Program-made: the position numbers and the translations under genes
Shown: positions 22,531-36,359 of the stretch, piece by piece
Layout: every line of letters starts with the position of its first letter
How positions within the stretch are numbered: position 1 is the stretch's first letter
Assembly (NCBI RefSeq): GCF_019097595.1
Contig: NC_080719.1
Coordinates: 14,172,001 to 14,236,000, forward strand
Direction: 5' to 3'
DNA from: Hemibagrus wyckioides
Taxonomy: Eukaryota > Chordata > Actinopteri > Siluriformes > Bagridae
DNA length: 64,000 bases
Notes under the pieces: model-generated
Database searches by the model: none
Seen by the model: only the letters and a program-made list of their open reading frames with translations
What the model was told of the DNA's origin: nothing

Positions 22531-23750
22531 CACAATATTGCCAAACGTTTTGGGATGTCTGCCTTTACATGCACATGAACTTTAATGACATCCTATTCTT
22601 AATCCGTAGGGTTTAATATGAAGTTTCTATCGGGTTAGGATCAGGACTCTGTGCAGGCCAGTGAAGTTCCTCCACACCAAACTCTCTCATCCATGTCTTT
22701 ATGGGCATTGTTTTGTGCACTGGTGTGCAGTCATGTTGGAACAGGAAGGGGTCATCCCCAAACTGTTCACACAAAGTTGGGAGCAGGAAATTGTCCAAAA
22801 TATCTTGGTATGCTGAAGCATTAAGAGTTCCTTTCACTGGAACTAAGGGGCCAAGCCCAACCCCTAAAAAAACAACCCCACACCATAACCCCCCTCCACC
22901 AAACTTTACATTTGGCACAATGCAATCAGGCAAGAACCATTCTCCTGGCAACCACCAAACCTAGACTCATCCATCAGATTGCCAGTCAGAGAAGCGTGAT
23001 TCGTCACTACAGAGAACACATCTCCTGCTCGGCCATGAAAACCCATTCCATGAAGCTCTCTACACACTGTTCTTGAGCTACACGAAGTTTAGAGGTCTGT
23101 AGCTATTGACACTGCAGAAATTTGGCAACTTGCCTCAGCATGCTCTGACCCCACTCTGTGATTTTACGTGGTCTACCACATTGTGACTGAGTTGCTGTTC
23201 CCAATTGCTTTGTTATAATACCACTTGACCGTGGAATATTTGGTAGATTTTTTACATCATTTCACTTTATCTATTTTATTTCACTTACATTCCAGTACAC
23301 GTTCTTTTATTTCTTTTCTGTGCTAAGTGTCCTGTGTTCTTTTGTGTTGTCTTTCTTGTATTTATTGTCTTTTGCACTGTCTTGTCTATGCTCTGTTTGC
23401 ACCTAGCTGCACACTGTGCACTTTACGTGGCTAAGACAAACTTCTGTCCTAGCTCTGTGGTGTTGTTTGTTGTTTTGTGTTGAACTTGTTGTTGTATGTT
23501 TATGTAGCACCAGGTCCTGGAGAAACGTTGTTTCATTTCACTATGTACTGCGCCAGCTATATGTGGTTGAAATGACAATAAAAGCTTCTTGAATCTTGAA
23601 TCTTGAATAGTAACGATTGAATTCACTGAGCTCCTGAGAGGAACCCATTCTTTTAGAAATGTTTGTAGAAGCAGTCTGCATACACCTGTGATTGGAACAC
23701 CAGAATTCAATAATTTGGAGGGGTGTCCAAAAACGTTTTGCAGTATAGTG
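22531..23750 (-). mobile_element. Tc1-like transposon relic with both termini, reverse orientation
   Basis: The left end, CACAATATTGCCAAACG, and the reverse complement of the right end, CACTATACTGCAAAACG, are imperfect terminal inverted repeats; TA flanks the right end. On the minus strand, 22613-22951 encodes a Tc1-type catalytic block including [27 protein letters not shown] (second Asp) and SPDPNPIE (Glu). The frame is broken outside this block, so the copy is dead. It is interrupted at 23253-23608 by another repeat. Confidence 0.8.
23253..23608 (+). mobile_element. Retroposon-like insertion with (TCTTGAA)n tail inside the Tc1 relic
   Basis: The segment ends in CAATAAAAGCTTC followed by repeated TTGAATC units, the style of a non-LTR element tail. 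It lacks homology to the surrounding transposon, which resumes at about 23609. No target duplication is clear. Confidence 0.5.
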
Positions 23751-24237
23751 TATATTTAGACTATGCAAAATTGTAAAAACAATACAAAACAAAACAAAAA
23801 AACTAAAAAACAGGAGAATAGTGTTGTGTAGATGAGGAATTGGTCTATACAGGTAGGAATGTGGCATATCATCAAACAGAACAAGTAACCTGGAATATGG
23901 CAGTTGGAAGCAGGAGACATGAACAAGGCATGTGGACCACCAAGATAAGAAATTTCCCTACATACCGATGAACATACACATTACCAATGCCCTGACACAA
24001 GTTACTATATTTCCTTAATAGCAGGGTCACTGACAAAAATATATTAAAGTACATCCTGATTGTGTAGCCCAATTTATTACAACCCATAATGGATCTACTG
24101 CTGAGATAAAATATTAAAAATTTGCACAGATTTTCCTAAGTGAAGTCCCTGTAAATGCTACGTGACCAGCATGCAGACTGTTCTGTAAAATGTTTGATCA
24201 TCTCCAGAAGAACGGGCAAAATGATTACATAGCATAC

Positions 24238-24290
24238 TCTGCCAGTCAAAAGTTTCTGAGCACCTTGAGTTTCACATGTTTCATTGCAAT
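24238..24290 (+). mobile_element. Solo DNA-transposon terminus
   Basis: CTCTGCCAGTCAAAAGTTTC and the following bases look like the terminal inverted repeat of a further Tc1/mariner family. No partner end is seen nearby. Confidence 0.4.
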
Positions 24291-24664
24291 TTAATAACTA
24301 GTATTGCCACAGACTGAATACAGTGATACGGAACAGCAATTAAATATGGAAAGCTAAATCTTTGTGGAACTTATTAACTGCTCACTCTCAGATCCTAATG
24401 AGACTCTAAATGAGCGCATTATTAAAGGCTAAAGCCGTAAAGACTGTAGATAAAAGGCTAGTATTAACTATAAAACATAAATATATGGTGAACAGAAAAA
24501 GTGTAATTAGAGAGCTAATGATTGTGGCATTTTATGATTAAATTAGATCTAGAATGTTCCAATAAAATAAAGTCATTTCCAACATTTATCAATTCTTAAA
24601 ACATTGAGTAATAAACGTTTCTCCATTTATACCTATTCCCAATCATAAATCTTAAAATATAGGG

Positions 24665-24839
24665 CAGGGGTGTATTATGTTATCCACAAAGGGTCAGTGT
24701 GGGTGCTGGTTTTCATTTCAGACCTGATTCCACCTTTTAATCAGTTGATCTTGGCTTTAAAACAGACGTGTAGCTTTTGCTTGGTTGGAATGAAAACCAG
24801 GACCCACGCTGACCCTTTCCAGGTAAAACTGGACACCCT
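24665..24839. mobile_element. MITE with long terminal inverted repeats
   Basis: The outer 55 bp on each side are inverted copies: on the left AAAGGGTCAGTGTGGGTGCT then GGTTTTCATT, on the right the complement AATGAAAACC then AGGACCCACGCTGACCCTTT. The whole 175-bp element could fold into a hairpin. There is no coding capacity. Confidence 0.7.
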
Positions 24840-25651
24840 TGAAATAGGTCTTTACTAGCAGTGTACATATGATTACTACATTTAAATTTGAAACATTTGG
24901 CAAAATAACTTAGCTTCAGCTATGCTCTAAAGAGAAATATTTATCATAAGAACTTATATTTCATTTGCTATCTAGTGAGATCAAAATGTATGAGGCAACC
25001 TGTTGACAGAACCAGAAAAAAATGGTTCAAAAAATTCATCCTATGGGGAGCAGAGGCAGGCAGATAGATGTTGACCTGAAATAGTCAGGAAATGGATAAA
25101 TATATGCAGCAAAAAATACTTCAAACAGTAGTACAAACCGCAGTGAAACCTGAAACTCAGTCACCTTAAACTGATTGCTTTCTATAAGATCAGACAAATT
25201 CAATCCTGAAGGTCACTGAAACATGTAATGTGTTCATAATGTGTTCAGCTCCCTCATGCATAATAAACCCATTCCCACTGGGATTACTGGAGTGATGGCT
25301 TTCCCTGGAATGTTGATCGATACTTGTGGGGATTGAGGAGAAGGAGAAATGAGAGGCTATCAGTCCTAACTCACTCCAGCAAAAGGCACTGCTGGACACG
25401 CCTACTTTATCATACGGATAACCTGCAGGGGCTTCATGCTGCTCATGAGATAAAGCTGTGACTGAAAGCACTGGTGTGTGGGAAACATGATTACACTAAA
25501 CTACTAATATTAGCTGCTTTCTTCGGGAGTGTATTTTTTGATGTTTGGAAATAAAAACAAATCTTGGATGCTCAGGATAACATCTACATTTCAGACTTCA
25601 CTGCCATCCAGAGTTGACCACCCTAGATTTTAGGGTTGGGGGGGAAACCTG

Positions 25652-25920
25652 TAAAAACAAACAAAACCAAAACACCAAAACAAAAACAAAACAAAAACAA
25701 AACACCGCAACAAAACCAAAAACACAACAACAAAACCAAAACTTAACAGCAAAACCAAAACACAAGAGCAAAGGCAAAACACTACAACAAAACCAAAAAC
25801 TCAACAACTGACCCAAAAACACAACACCAAAACCATAACACCAAAACAAAACCAAAAACACCACAGCAGAACCAAAAACACCACAGCAGAGCCAAAAACA
25901 CCACAGCAAAATCAAAACAC
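25652..25920. repeat. (CAAAAC)n-type degenerate tandem repeat
   Basis: Lengthy run of CAAAACCAAAAACAC variants, T-free over long stretches. The minus-strand 133-aa frame across it (Phe/Cys/Val-rich) is a by-product. Confidence 0.85.
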
Positions 25921-26772
25921 AATGATCTATAAACAGACAGTTTTTGGTTCTCAAGAGACAGAAAAGAAAAACTCTTGCACTACTGTTAGGAGATTGCAAT
26001 TGAATAGTGACAATGCTACAGCCATTATTAACAAAATAATCTTGGGGAAATATAAGAATGCAGAAAAAGGCAATTAGTGCTTTTCACAGAGTGTCCCTGA
26101 GAGTGCATCAGCAGCACTAATTCAAAAGTATGTGGTGGCTTTGACATCTCAGAGGAAATGTTTGCCAGCCATCACCCATCCTATTAGGGAGAGAGTGGGA
26201 ATTGGCAAAATGATCAAATTGGGATAAAATGGAGGGTTTTTTTGAAGAAAGCTGGCACCTGTTGCCAATAAAAGTTCTAGACACGTCCCTGGAACCTGAC
26301 TTTTGGTTCCATGTACTGAAAATGAATCTTCAACATGACAGCTGCAGATTTGCCCTGTTGACTAATTATGCTTTGATTTGTTGCTTCTTATTGCAGTTGG
26401 TTTCAGCAGTGTTACAATTCACACACTTACATTCCTCCAAAGACCAAATTAAGCATTATTGTGTTCACTTGTAATTAAAACAGGATCGTTTTAATGACTA
26501 CTCAGAGCTACTGAAGGTGCCTTTAATTCTGCTTTTATTACTGAAGGATAAATTCACTGTCTGAATCGTTAACTTTCTGCATCAGTATCATGTATATATT
26601 AACGTGTAGTCTTTCAGTGATTTGTAGGCACCTTTAGACTGCAGCTTTTTATTTGTGTTGTTCTTCTATGAAGCTTGAATTAATACCCGGTTTTGCAGTA
26701 AAAGATATATTGAGACAAATTCTCACTTTTCATTATGGAATGCTAATACAACACTTCTCCTTCTTATCCTCC

Positions 26773-26774
<2 letters not shown>

Positions 26775-26807
<33 letters not shown>
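26775..26807. repeat. (GA)n microsatellite
   Basis: About 16 GA units in intergenic DNA. Confidence 0.9.
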
Positions 26808-26810
<3 letters not shown>

Positions 26811-27639
26811 ACAATGCACATATAAAAGAAAAGCATAACTGTGTTCTTACAGCCGCAAGAGTTCTGGATGTGAAGCAGCCACTCAGGGATTATCAGACCA
26901 AAAACAGACTGCTTAATGGCCTATTAAGTAGTGCTTTGGTGTGGGAGTGCATGATTAAAACAAAGAGGTGCTGATAATCAGCATTAACTCTCTCTATGTC
27001 GCAGAGCTCTGCACAGGAAATAGCAGGAGAAAAACAACATAGCCCTTCCTTTGATTTGGTGTGGCTCTACCTCAGTTTTTTTTTTTTTCAGTTTTCTCGG
27101 ATGTGACAACATGAAGCCAGCAAGTGCTCAAGCTTTATTAATGCTTTTCTGTGATATCTGCTTAGCTTAGGACTACTGCTCAGAGTGTTACTATAAGGAC
27201 TCATTTATTCATGGTACTATGAAAAAAAGGATAATGGATTAAGCTGAGGTCTGAGCGTTATATCATTTCTCTATCATCAATAGTGATTATAATCCACTGC
27301 TGCTTTCATATGATTAATCAATCTAGAATACAAGTGACTTCATTTAGTTCATCGATGTTAAAGCAATTTAGACGAACGGATAAAATATTTCAGAATCATG
27401 TGCTAATCAGTATTTATTGTAAAAACAGCAAAATGCATAGACTTAATTTTAACATTAAAAGTAAGAACATTGTTGCTAAGCAACCAGGAAACATTAATGC
27501 AGAGCAAAAAACTACCTAATAATCAGTGCGAATGATTCAGCTAACTAGCAAGTTACTGTGATACTGTGAAAAAATAAAAAGACAAAGACGGTAATGAATA
27601 TTAACATTTGCGTAAAACGTGCTGATAAATTACTAAGAA

Positions 27640-28396
27640 AAGACTCCACATGTAGCATCAACAGTTAATCAAACCTACCATCGATATAGAATTAGGAAAC
27701 ATCCGAAATAAGCCCCAACAATCTGAAAAGTTTTATACCTTCCTACATAGAAGATGAACACTGTCCCATTTAAACAGTACATTTCTGACAGCTCTGTGCA
27801 GTACAGCTGTGAAGGCAAATTGATCTTTCTCAATATGGCAACCACCCTGGAAGTTCAGTTTATGCAAATTTTCTGTCCCCTTGTGAGTCTTTTCTAAGTA
27901 ATTTATCAACATATCTGAGAGAAACGCTGACATTCTGATACTTTTGTCTTATTTTCACTGCCACTGCGTCTTTACATTGTATAAAAGGCTGAAAGGCTGC
28001 TAGCTAATTAGCTACAATCACTAGCATCAGTTATCTTATGCTTGTCATCCATATTTCCCAGTTGCCTAGAAACAGTGTTCTTATGACTTTAATCACTTGA
28101 ATATGTGTTTGCTTTTACATGGCAGAAGCTTAAATATGTGACTGAACAAAGCAAATCTTTATCAAGCACACAGATGCCTCCAGCTGTTTTTCCACATCAG
28201 TTTTGTCAATGTCCAACCACAGCATATGCACAATTCCAAAGTAGTAGCTGTATTTTTCCTGTACTTTTTAGCTGCATTTGCGCTTTAAATTTCATGCAAA
28301 AAACAAACACCCAAACAAACAAACAAACAAGAATAAACCTGACACACCACTAGCTAAAATGGAAATTGGCCAAACTATACCTTTAAAGTGAACCCA
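27640..28396. mobile_element. Dispersed repeat copy of unknown family
   Basis: The interval at 28048-28130 is similar to 58340-58420 (both contain CATCCATATTTC and AACAGTGTTC), and the right end resembles the right end of the MITE at 13565-13694. Together these suggest a non-autonomous DNA element of several hundred bases. The left boundary is not defined. Confidence 0.4.
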
Positions 28397-28399
28397 GCA

Positions 28400-31300
28400 G
28401 TGGATCTTTGACCAAACGAAAGTCATTTAAAGACCTCCAAAGGTTAATGAGGCTTATTGTCCAGGGACTGAGGAAGATGCTGTTCGTTATGGAAGAAGGG
28501 CCATGTGGTGCTTGAGGGGAGGACAGTAATGACACCCCATGGATCTCATTATTGAGGTTATTGATTCGATTGAGCCACCTGCTAGCCAACTCTCTCACTT
28601 TCCCCATCTCTCTTCCTATATTCATTTTACGCTGCCCAGCAGGATGTAGACTGCTGGGGTGTCTGCCTATTACATTCCACAGTGGAGAGCAGTGTACCTC
28701 TAATTGTGGACACGTTTGTGTGTGACAGTATGGCTGGAGAGGCATCGCTTGTACAATCTGACCTCATGGAAAATGTGCTATCCATGAGTGGCACAGCTGA
28801 AGACTGGCTGTGAGGAGGAAGTGGCAGCAGGTGGCACAGATGGCCAAACGGTCGCCTGCCCTCGCCCGGGGCTCTGGATCCCATCTACACCACTGAGACT
28901 GGTCTGGCATCTTGGTAGAGTCAAGAGGGCGCAGGTCGAGTGGAAACCTGTGGACACATTAATCAGAAAATAAGTTAATGAGGTATACTTATACAATACC
29001 CAAAACAATTGGTTCTGATAATAGCTTAGTATGTAGCACTGATGCTAGCTCTGTTCTCTGATGCTGGCACATTCATATATTGTGACACCGCTGTTTCAGT
29101 GTAGCTACAATTTATTTATTTTTTTGGCATCAGAAATAAGGCATGGCTCTTTCAGCTGAAATCAGAGTAGTTTGATGTAGCCTGTAGAAATCACAATATT
29201 TTCCAATGCAACTCAAACTTCAAAATATCTGCTAGACTGTAAAGCTTGTTACTGCAATTTAAAGACTAGAGAAACAGTACTATTGTCACATTTGTAGCAA
29301 AATATGCAGTGTTGAATTGTATTTTAACTGTGTTTCAACTGGCCTGAAAGGAGAGTAAACATATATATCTGAAGCAACCATCTCTGCACTAATCCTAGGT
29401 CTGCACTACACCTACACCTACCTGTACACTGAAATATTGGCAGGGGTTTCAGGCCAATTCACACCTTCACACCATTCCTGCTAACAAATGCATTGTGCCA
29501 CAGGTATGAATCTTACACACAGCAGTTAAATAGCAGGAATTCCCCTCCGTTCATTAGAGCTGTAGCCTCTTAGATAATGAAGCCAACGTCTTAATAACCT
29601 CCAGCCATTCTGGTCACCAGGACTATGTTTGTTGTCATGGTTACACTCCTCTATGATTAGACTACACAGTAATCAGGAGCATTGATATAGAACTGTATTT
29701 GATATAGAGCTTTCATATTTACAGGTAAAGTATCTATGCCACCTAATTTAGAAAGAAATATATTTTCCAAGCACATGGATAATAGTTTGAAATGACAATG
29801 CATTATCTACAAGGACACAAAAATTTACCTATTTGTTGTTTACAAATCTTTGACATCGAACAAACTTCTTTATTTACTACTACTTCCACTACTACAAGCA
29901 TTATTATATAGCTATTTTATATAGCTATATACTTTTGTATGTATTTTTACTTATGAATGTTTCATGATCTACCTTGCCTACTATTATTTATTTTGTATTG
30001 CCACACTGACACTACTACTCTAATATTTATATTGTCTCTGTTATATTTGAATTTCTTATTTTATCTCAATTTCTTGTCTCATACATACCTATCTGCAGCA
30101 AGAAATAGATACAATAAAATAAGGGAATGACAACCTTCAGCTCAGTAATATATATAGATTAGGTTTACTCCGTTTTTATGCATGACGCACTCGCTGTACA
30201 TCTACCCATTAAACGAGTCTGGCACTGCGCATGTGCAGCAGCATATCAATATAGAAAGACTGCAAACATGTCAGTTAATAGAAAAAGTGAAATAAAATGA
30301 TGGAACCCATTTAACCCGAAATGCACGAAGACATACTTTAGGTTATGTAGGATGGTTGTTTGCTTGTGCGTGGGTGAGAAAAATCTTTGTATTCGTTCCT
30401 GGTTACGAATCGACTCAGTGATTCAATTGTTGCAAAGAGTCGTTCATAAAGAAATGAATCGCTCACGAATTGCTTGTCACTACCCGTTGCTCGATGCTGG
30501 TATTCGAGTTCGTTTAGCGGGGCTGCAAAGCGACTGAAGTTTCACTTCACTTGCCATCTGATGCAGGGCATATTTGCCTTTCTTGGCGTAACAGAGGTAA
30601 GATCTGATATCTTTAGTCTCCGTTTTTATTTGCACGCATTGCATGATTTCCCGTTTTGTGCTGTTTGATGTAACGTTACATCCTTTGGATTGCAGACAGC
30701 TTCAGAAACTTCCATCAGATTTATTTGCCACATTGGTTAAAATAGCAGAGATAATATGCCGGGGGGGGAAAAAAAAGACTGAGATTTGAAGTAATCTTAT
30801 TCCCAGGCTTCATTATTTATTACTTGAATGTAGTAGTAATGCTGTGTCATATATTTAAGTGCAGAACAGCCTCAGTTTTAATGCTCTATTCTGCATCTGT
30901 TGAAGAATGCATCTCATATATACTTAAAAAGGTGGAATCTCTCAACATTATTTGTATAGATCTATTGATCATGCCTGAATGTATAAGTATATGTATAAGT
31001 ATGTACACTCTCATTCACTGTCAGAAAACAGGTCGCGTATTCTTAATGATGCAAGGGAGTTTTTTAAAGGTCTAAACGAGTTTATTGGTAATCTACATTC
31101 ATATTCAGTGTGAGTGATACATAATTACGGTACAGAAGATGTCACTTATGTGTTCAAGCAAGCAATTCTCTGTGCGCAAATCATGCAAACATAGGAGAAA
31201 ACAACCAATAAATATTTGCATGTGAATATATTTATATATATATTTATATAACTACATTTGACTCAGTACATACTGCAAACATATTAAATGTGAGTAGATT

Positions 31301-33790
31301 CATTGCTGTACCTGTAATCACTATAATCATGATAAATGCACCGTGGTGAAAGTTTTGGTGCAGTCAGGAGTCTCAGTGGAGTCGTTTTCTTTTTACAATC
31401 ACTGCTCATGTTCGTCGTAAAGAAGCCATTACTAGTCTGTGATTCCTGTTGCTCAACCCCAAAACAGATTTGATGAAATAACACTCGGACTGTAATTGCT
31501 GGTCAGAGGTAACACTGGTCATAACCTAAAGATGACATAGAATCGTTTACCTCAAACCATGACCTTAACCAGAGACACTGCTTGCATACCATACACTGAA
31601 AGAAAGGCTTAAAAAGCGACCTCATTGGTATGTTATTGGATTTCATCTTGAACATAGTGGAAAAAAAAAAAGTTTAAACCCATGTAACACTGGGTGTTGA
31701 TTTGTTTATTCTAAAAATATATTTTTAAATAAAAAAATGTTTATTGTTTTGTGTGAAACACTGACCTTATTGTTCATTTATTATTCATGATCGATATTTG
31801 GAGAATATAGAGGTTTCTAGCAAGGTTGGAGACACTTGGTCTACTTTACCATTTACAATATTTTATCAACTCATTGACTTGTTAAAAGAACCATCTACAG
31901 CCAAGTCTGTACTTCCTAGCAACCAAGTTTTAGGCTAAAATCACTTTATCTAGTTAATGTTCTCACAAGGACTGGCCAAAATACAATCCCAAAGCATCAG
32001 TATTTTACAGTGGATTTTGGGTCCTTCTCCTCATCCGTAGTCAGTCTTCTTTTGTCACCCAAACATGTTGTGTTTAGCCAAAAAGTTTGATTTTGGTCTC
32101 ACAGACATTTCCAATTATAGTTTCAGTGATGCTTGATGAATTTTTGAGCTGCATTTTTTTGAGAGGTTGTAAGGAAGGGCATCTTTCAATGTTTCTCAAG
32201 AGCTTGTTGTTATGGAGATGGCATCTAGTAGTTGAATTGGTATTTATTTTTATACCTGACTTGTGCGGCTCAACAACAGCCTGTCTTTATAGTGTTAGGA
32301 GCCTTTAGTGTTCCTCATAGTGACAGATGATAACGTGATTGTCATTGTGTGCAACCTCACAAAGGTTACTTAAAGCATTCAAAAAAATACTGCAGGTTAG
32401 AGGAAAGAAGACATAATATGAAAGACGTCCAGGTTTTGAAATCTTCTTATGAAGAAGGTCAGTTTTTTCCCCCGCACACAGATTAATATCAGTAAATGTT
32501 TTGAACTGAGCTTGGCATGGATTAAAGAGGAGGGTTCAGTTTCTTTTCCAGATCCCTACTGAAATATTCATTTGAGCTATAATTTGGAGCCATTTGATAA
32601 TTGACACCATGTCTGGGTTTTTATGATCTTCCCAGTCAAGAGTGCCGATTTACAGTCTGGTCCAGTGGGTGTTAACTTGTTTGTATTGGATTCTAGCATT
32701 TTGGACTCATGTACTGCTCAGTCTGCTAAAGAGGCAAATACGGAACACTGCTTTTGTTTAGTGTTTTTTTTTTTCGAAAGGGTTTTGAATTCTGGAGGCT
32801 ATGCTAAAAAAAAACCCTTCATATCTGGTTTCTTTTATTTTTAATCCAAGCTTTCTTCTTCTGGTTTACGAGCTGTAGCTTTTCATGCACACACCGTTTG
32901 CTCTACATCAGCATTTTCATTTTCTCCTGCACAGATTTAATTACTGTATTTCATTCTGTTTCCGCTGACAGAAGTTCAAACTTAAATCCGTTTTTATAAT
33001 GCCGCTCACAGCACAGATGGTTTGACCTTTTTTCTGTCCCTCCCCATTGTCCCTTGCCGTCCTTTTGACATTTGTTGCGTTTTGATGTGATGCCCTCAAT
33101 GACAGACCGCTGGAAGGGACTGACATGTCCGTGGGCGGCTAGTCCCCGGCTGCATGTCCTCACAGCAGGTCATCACGCAGTGAGGAAGTGCTGTCCTCTG
33201 TATGTACACTTCAGAAAGTGCTGACTTGTTTTTTTTTTTTTAACAGGGTGTGTGCAGTGAGACAGAAGATTCTGGGCATCAGTAGGGTTTGTGTCAGTCC
33301 TATGACTGTGACATTTCTCTGTTAGTTCCCCCTTTGAGTTTGTTTGAAAGGTAGAGCTCACTGAGGACCTGTGCTGCTACATACACTCACCCTGTCAGTC
33401 ACTCACTGCCATCTGTGCTGTCCATTCCAGCTTAATATTTCATGCTGGGATTTGGGCTGGGAATTAAAGATGCGGCAGGTGGGTTTGACAGAGTGCTGGC
33501 ATATTCCCTATGACTGAGCTCCAGGTAGAAAGTGTGCACTCAACCAGTCAGTTTGAATAAACCTGTATCATGTAACACATATTTTAAATTTGTCACTTGA
33601 GTTTGTACTCCATGTCCATTACATTTTATGTACATTTTATGATTTATGTAGGTCTCTAACTTCATCTCTCTGGCGCTATCCATTTGGCCATGCCTCTCAA
33701 AACACTGAAGTAGTAGGAGACTTTTATTATAATATTCATGCCATTTCTAAGTTATTCGCGAATTCTGAAATTCTTCACTGGTCCTAACAG
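28400..33790. other. Long noncoding tract, no gene recognised
   Basis: Both strands carry only short ORFs with no familiar domain. 28620-28970 is relatively GC-rich with overlapping minus-strand frames but no splice-supported protein. 30395-30480 holds ATTCGT/GAATCG-rich sequence resembling a fish DNA-transposon end. The rest is AT-rich intergenic DNA. Confidence 0.35.
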
Positions 33791-33794
33791 GATC

Positions 33795-33935
33795 AGAGGC
33801 AAAACCTCCTTCACTTTGGGACTGCCAGGCACAGAAGCTGAGATGCCTTCATTAGGACTGACAGATACAGAAGCCACGCCTCCTTCACAAGGACTGACAA
33901 ATACACAGGTCACACCTCCTTTGTTATGATAGCCA
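33795..33935 (-). repeat. Inverted copy of the GTGTGGCCTCTG minisatellite
   Basis: Three to four units of 34-38 bp on the minus strand, reading GAAGGAGGCGTGGCTTCTG and CTGTCAGTCC, match the unit at 14190-14580 in length and order. It is a third site of the same family. Confidence 0.65.
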
Positions 33936-33939
33936 GGCA

Positions 33940-35600
33940 CAGAAACCCATTAAAAAGCTTTTATGACACATGCAAAACTGTTCAAATAGCACACTTTTTT
34001 TTGAAGCAGAAACAGTAGCACTGAGTCCACATTTTGTTCTGTGACATTTTGTTCCAGATCTACAATTGTGATTAATACCAAAATTAGGTTCTGCTCTAGG
34101 CAGTTAAGTTGTTCTCATTGGAAAGCCTCAGTGGTCTGCGGTGGGATGGGAGGCAGCTGTGTTTGACATAAAGCCTATCAGCAGCAAGGGGTCTTTTGTG
34201 GATAGCCACTGGGTTCCTCCATTACAACGGACATCAGTGGCACAGACTAGGAACAGAAAATTACTCTGTCATTTTCCAGCACAGCCAGCTGGGTCATGTC
34301 CAGAAAACCACTGTTAGATTTTTCTTTATTAGTCCTGCTACTGCTTAGAACGAGATTTTTAAAGTGATTACTTCAAAGCTGGCCAATGATAGATGTGACT
34401 GTACATTTATTTGGAGAGGATGGAGCAGGGAGTTTAGCAGTCTGAGAAGAATTATCATTTTCAGAGACACAGCCAGGCTCAGTGAAGGGGTGGAACAAGG
34501 ATTCTCTAGTGGGCTCTTATTTTGAATTTTGGCATACTAATAAACATGGCACAGTAGGCTATTCATTTTCCCACCTTCCTGAGCTTGAGCACGAATCGAA
34601 TCTGCTTTCTTCTCCTCCCACTTTTGGGCAGCAGCACTATTGTTTTCTAGTTTAAGAATTATTGCTGAGAGTCCAAGAGAGCAAATTGGTCATGTCTCCC
34701 CTGTCAATCAGATTACACTGGTAATCATGGTCATCTGTGAGTTTATGCATATGGAAGGGAATGGATAACACTTTCCTTAAAGTGTGTTACCTTGCCCTGT
34801 GATGCAGCATGAGGAGCAATTTAAAAAGCACTTGTTAGTCATCACCCTTGAGGGTCGCTAGCTTTCATACAATGGCGAGAGCTGGCTGGTGGATAAGAAC
34901 TGGCTAATGTGTGTGTGTGTTTGTATTGAGGGTCATTTAGCTGTCATATAAGATTGTGGGATATTAATTCACGCTCAGTTTATTATATTTTTAACCGATA
35001 TCTAGCTTTATTAAGTGTTGACTGCTGCTGGATCTTAGTCAGGAACTCCCTTGTAAGGCTTGTGGATAATATGTGTGTGGACCCATGATTCTGAGTGGAA
35101 CTGTTATTCAGTACTCAGTTTCAGAGTGGCCCATGGTTCATGGTTCAGGGTGGGCCTGGGCTGGTTTAAACTCTACTACAGTTCTGGTGATGGCAGACAG
35201 TTGACTCTGTTAAGCCGGTTAAGTAGGAACTCGGGCTAAATTGTCAGCAGGCTGAAACATACTTCTCTTTGACATTCTGACCTTCACTGTAAAGTTTTCT
35301 GCTTTCTCTGTTGCCTTTCTTCAATACAGCAAAATGGTAATAAGTAAACATCTGCCCAGATGGAGTTATCAAAAAAAAAGTTGAAAAACTGGAGCTCCCT
35401 TAGTAACAGTAACTAGGATGTAGATAGTGGATGCTGGAGAGGGAACAAACTCAAGAAGATTAGATGCCTGTAGTTTGGGACGTGTCTTTGTTCAAGGTGA
35501 CCTTGTTTTTAAACAGGATCCTATTACTGGAGAACAAAATGTTCTCTACTGATCAATGATTTGAGACAAACAAGAGCACAGAACCAACATCAGAACTTGT
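33940..35600. other. Noncoding intergenic DNA
   Basis: Nothing gene-like is seen; a short GT run is near 34909-34921. Composition is unremarkable. Confidence 0.3.
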
Positions 35601-35648
35601 GTGATTGATGGCATAAATAGCTCTTCTGGACTTCGCCACACATGCACA

Positions 35649-35684
<36 letters not shown>

Positions 35685-35704
35685 CTCTCTCTCTTTCTCT
35701 CTCT

Positions 35705-35778
<74 letters not shown>

Positions 35779-35792
35779 CTCTCTCTCTCTCT
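35649..35792. repeat. (TC)n microsatellite with ATTC/TTTC interruptions
   Basis: About 140 bp of nearly pure TC dinucleotides, a strong polypyrimidine/polypurine block. Confidence 0.95.
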
Positions 35793-36359
35793 GTGAGTTT
35801 CTATTGTAGCATTTGTTCTGCTCACACACTGTGTTTCCTCTTGCCCTTTTCTCCCAAACCCATTTTATCTTTATAAGCAGACAGTTGGAAGGAGTTCAGC
35901 TAATTTCCCATCGAAGTGCAGGCCATCAGCATCAGCTGACTGTCAGTTTGGCTATGATATTGCTGGAGCGTGAGGGGGTGAGGGTGGGGGGTTCAGAACA
36001 GCATGGGTAGATGCGTGGCATTCATCTTTAGATCATGGCCTCTAATTCATTTTGCAGAAGGACCACAGACAAGTAACAAATAATGATAAATCCAGGCTCT
36101 TCAGTGCCACCGCGTGAGGGATGGCTGCTGGTGAGATCAGACGCTGTGGGGGACGTAATGATCGGACACAGTGGGGACACTCTGACTCTAAGCTCCCGAG
36201 GACAGCATATTACACCAGCGGACACACGGGTGCTTTAATGGAATGCCATTTATGTCCCTGTTTGCCCTTGTTTGTTTTATCTGTCAGCAGTGAAAGAAAA
36301 CCCTGAGGGTCTTAGATAAGACACAGACATGTTTTTGAGGATCATCTCTGTCCCTGCTG

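Noticed and set aside
22613..22951. 112-aa minus-strand frame with a DDE-type block, as a possible host gene
   Set aside because: It lies inside a Tc1-like relic with recognisable ends and broken flanking frames; no sign of domestication.
25598..25999. 133-aa minus-strand frame, Phe/Cys/Val-rich, membrane-like
   Set aside because: It comes from the CAAAAC-type tandem repeat.
28383..28884. Overlapping minus-strand frames of 120 and 85 aa
   Set aside because: No known domain, no splice partners and no codon-use signal that I can see; treated as chance ORFs in GC-richer DNA.
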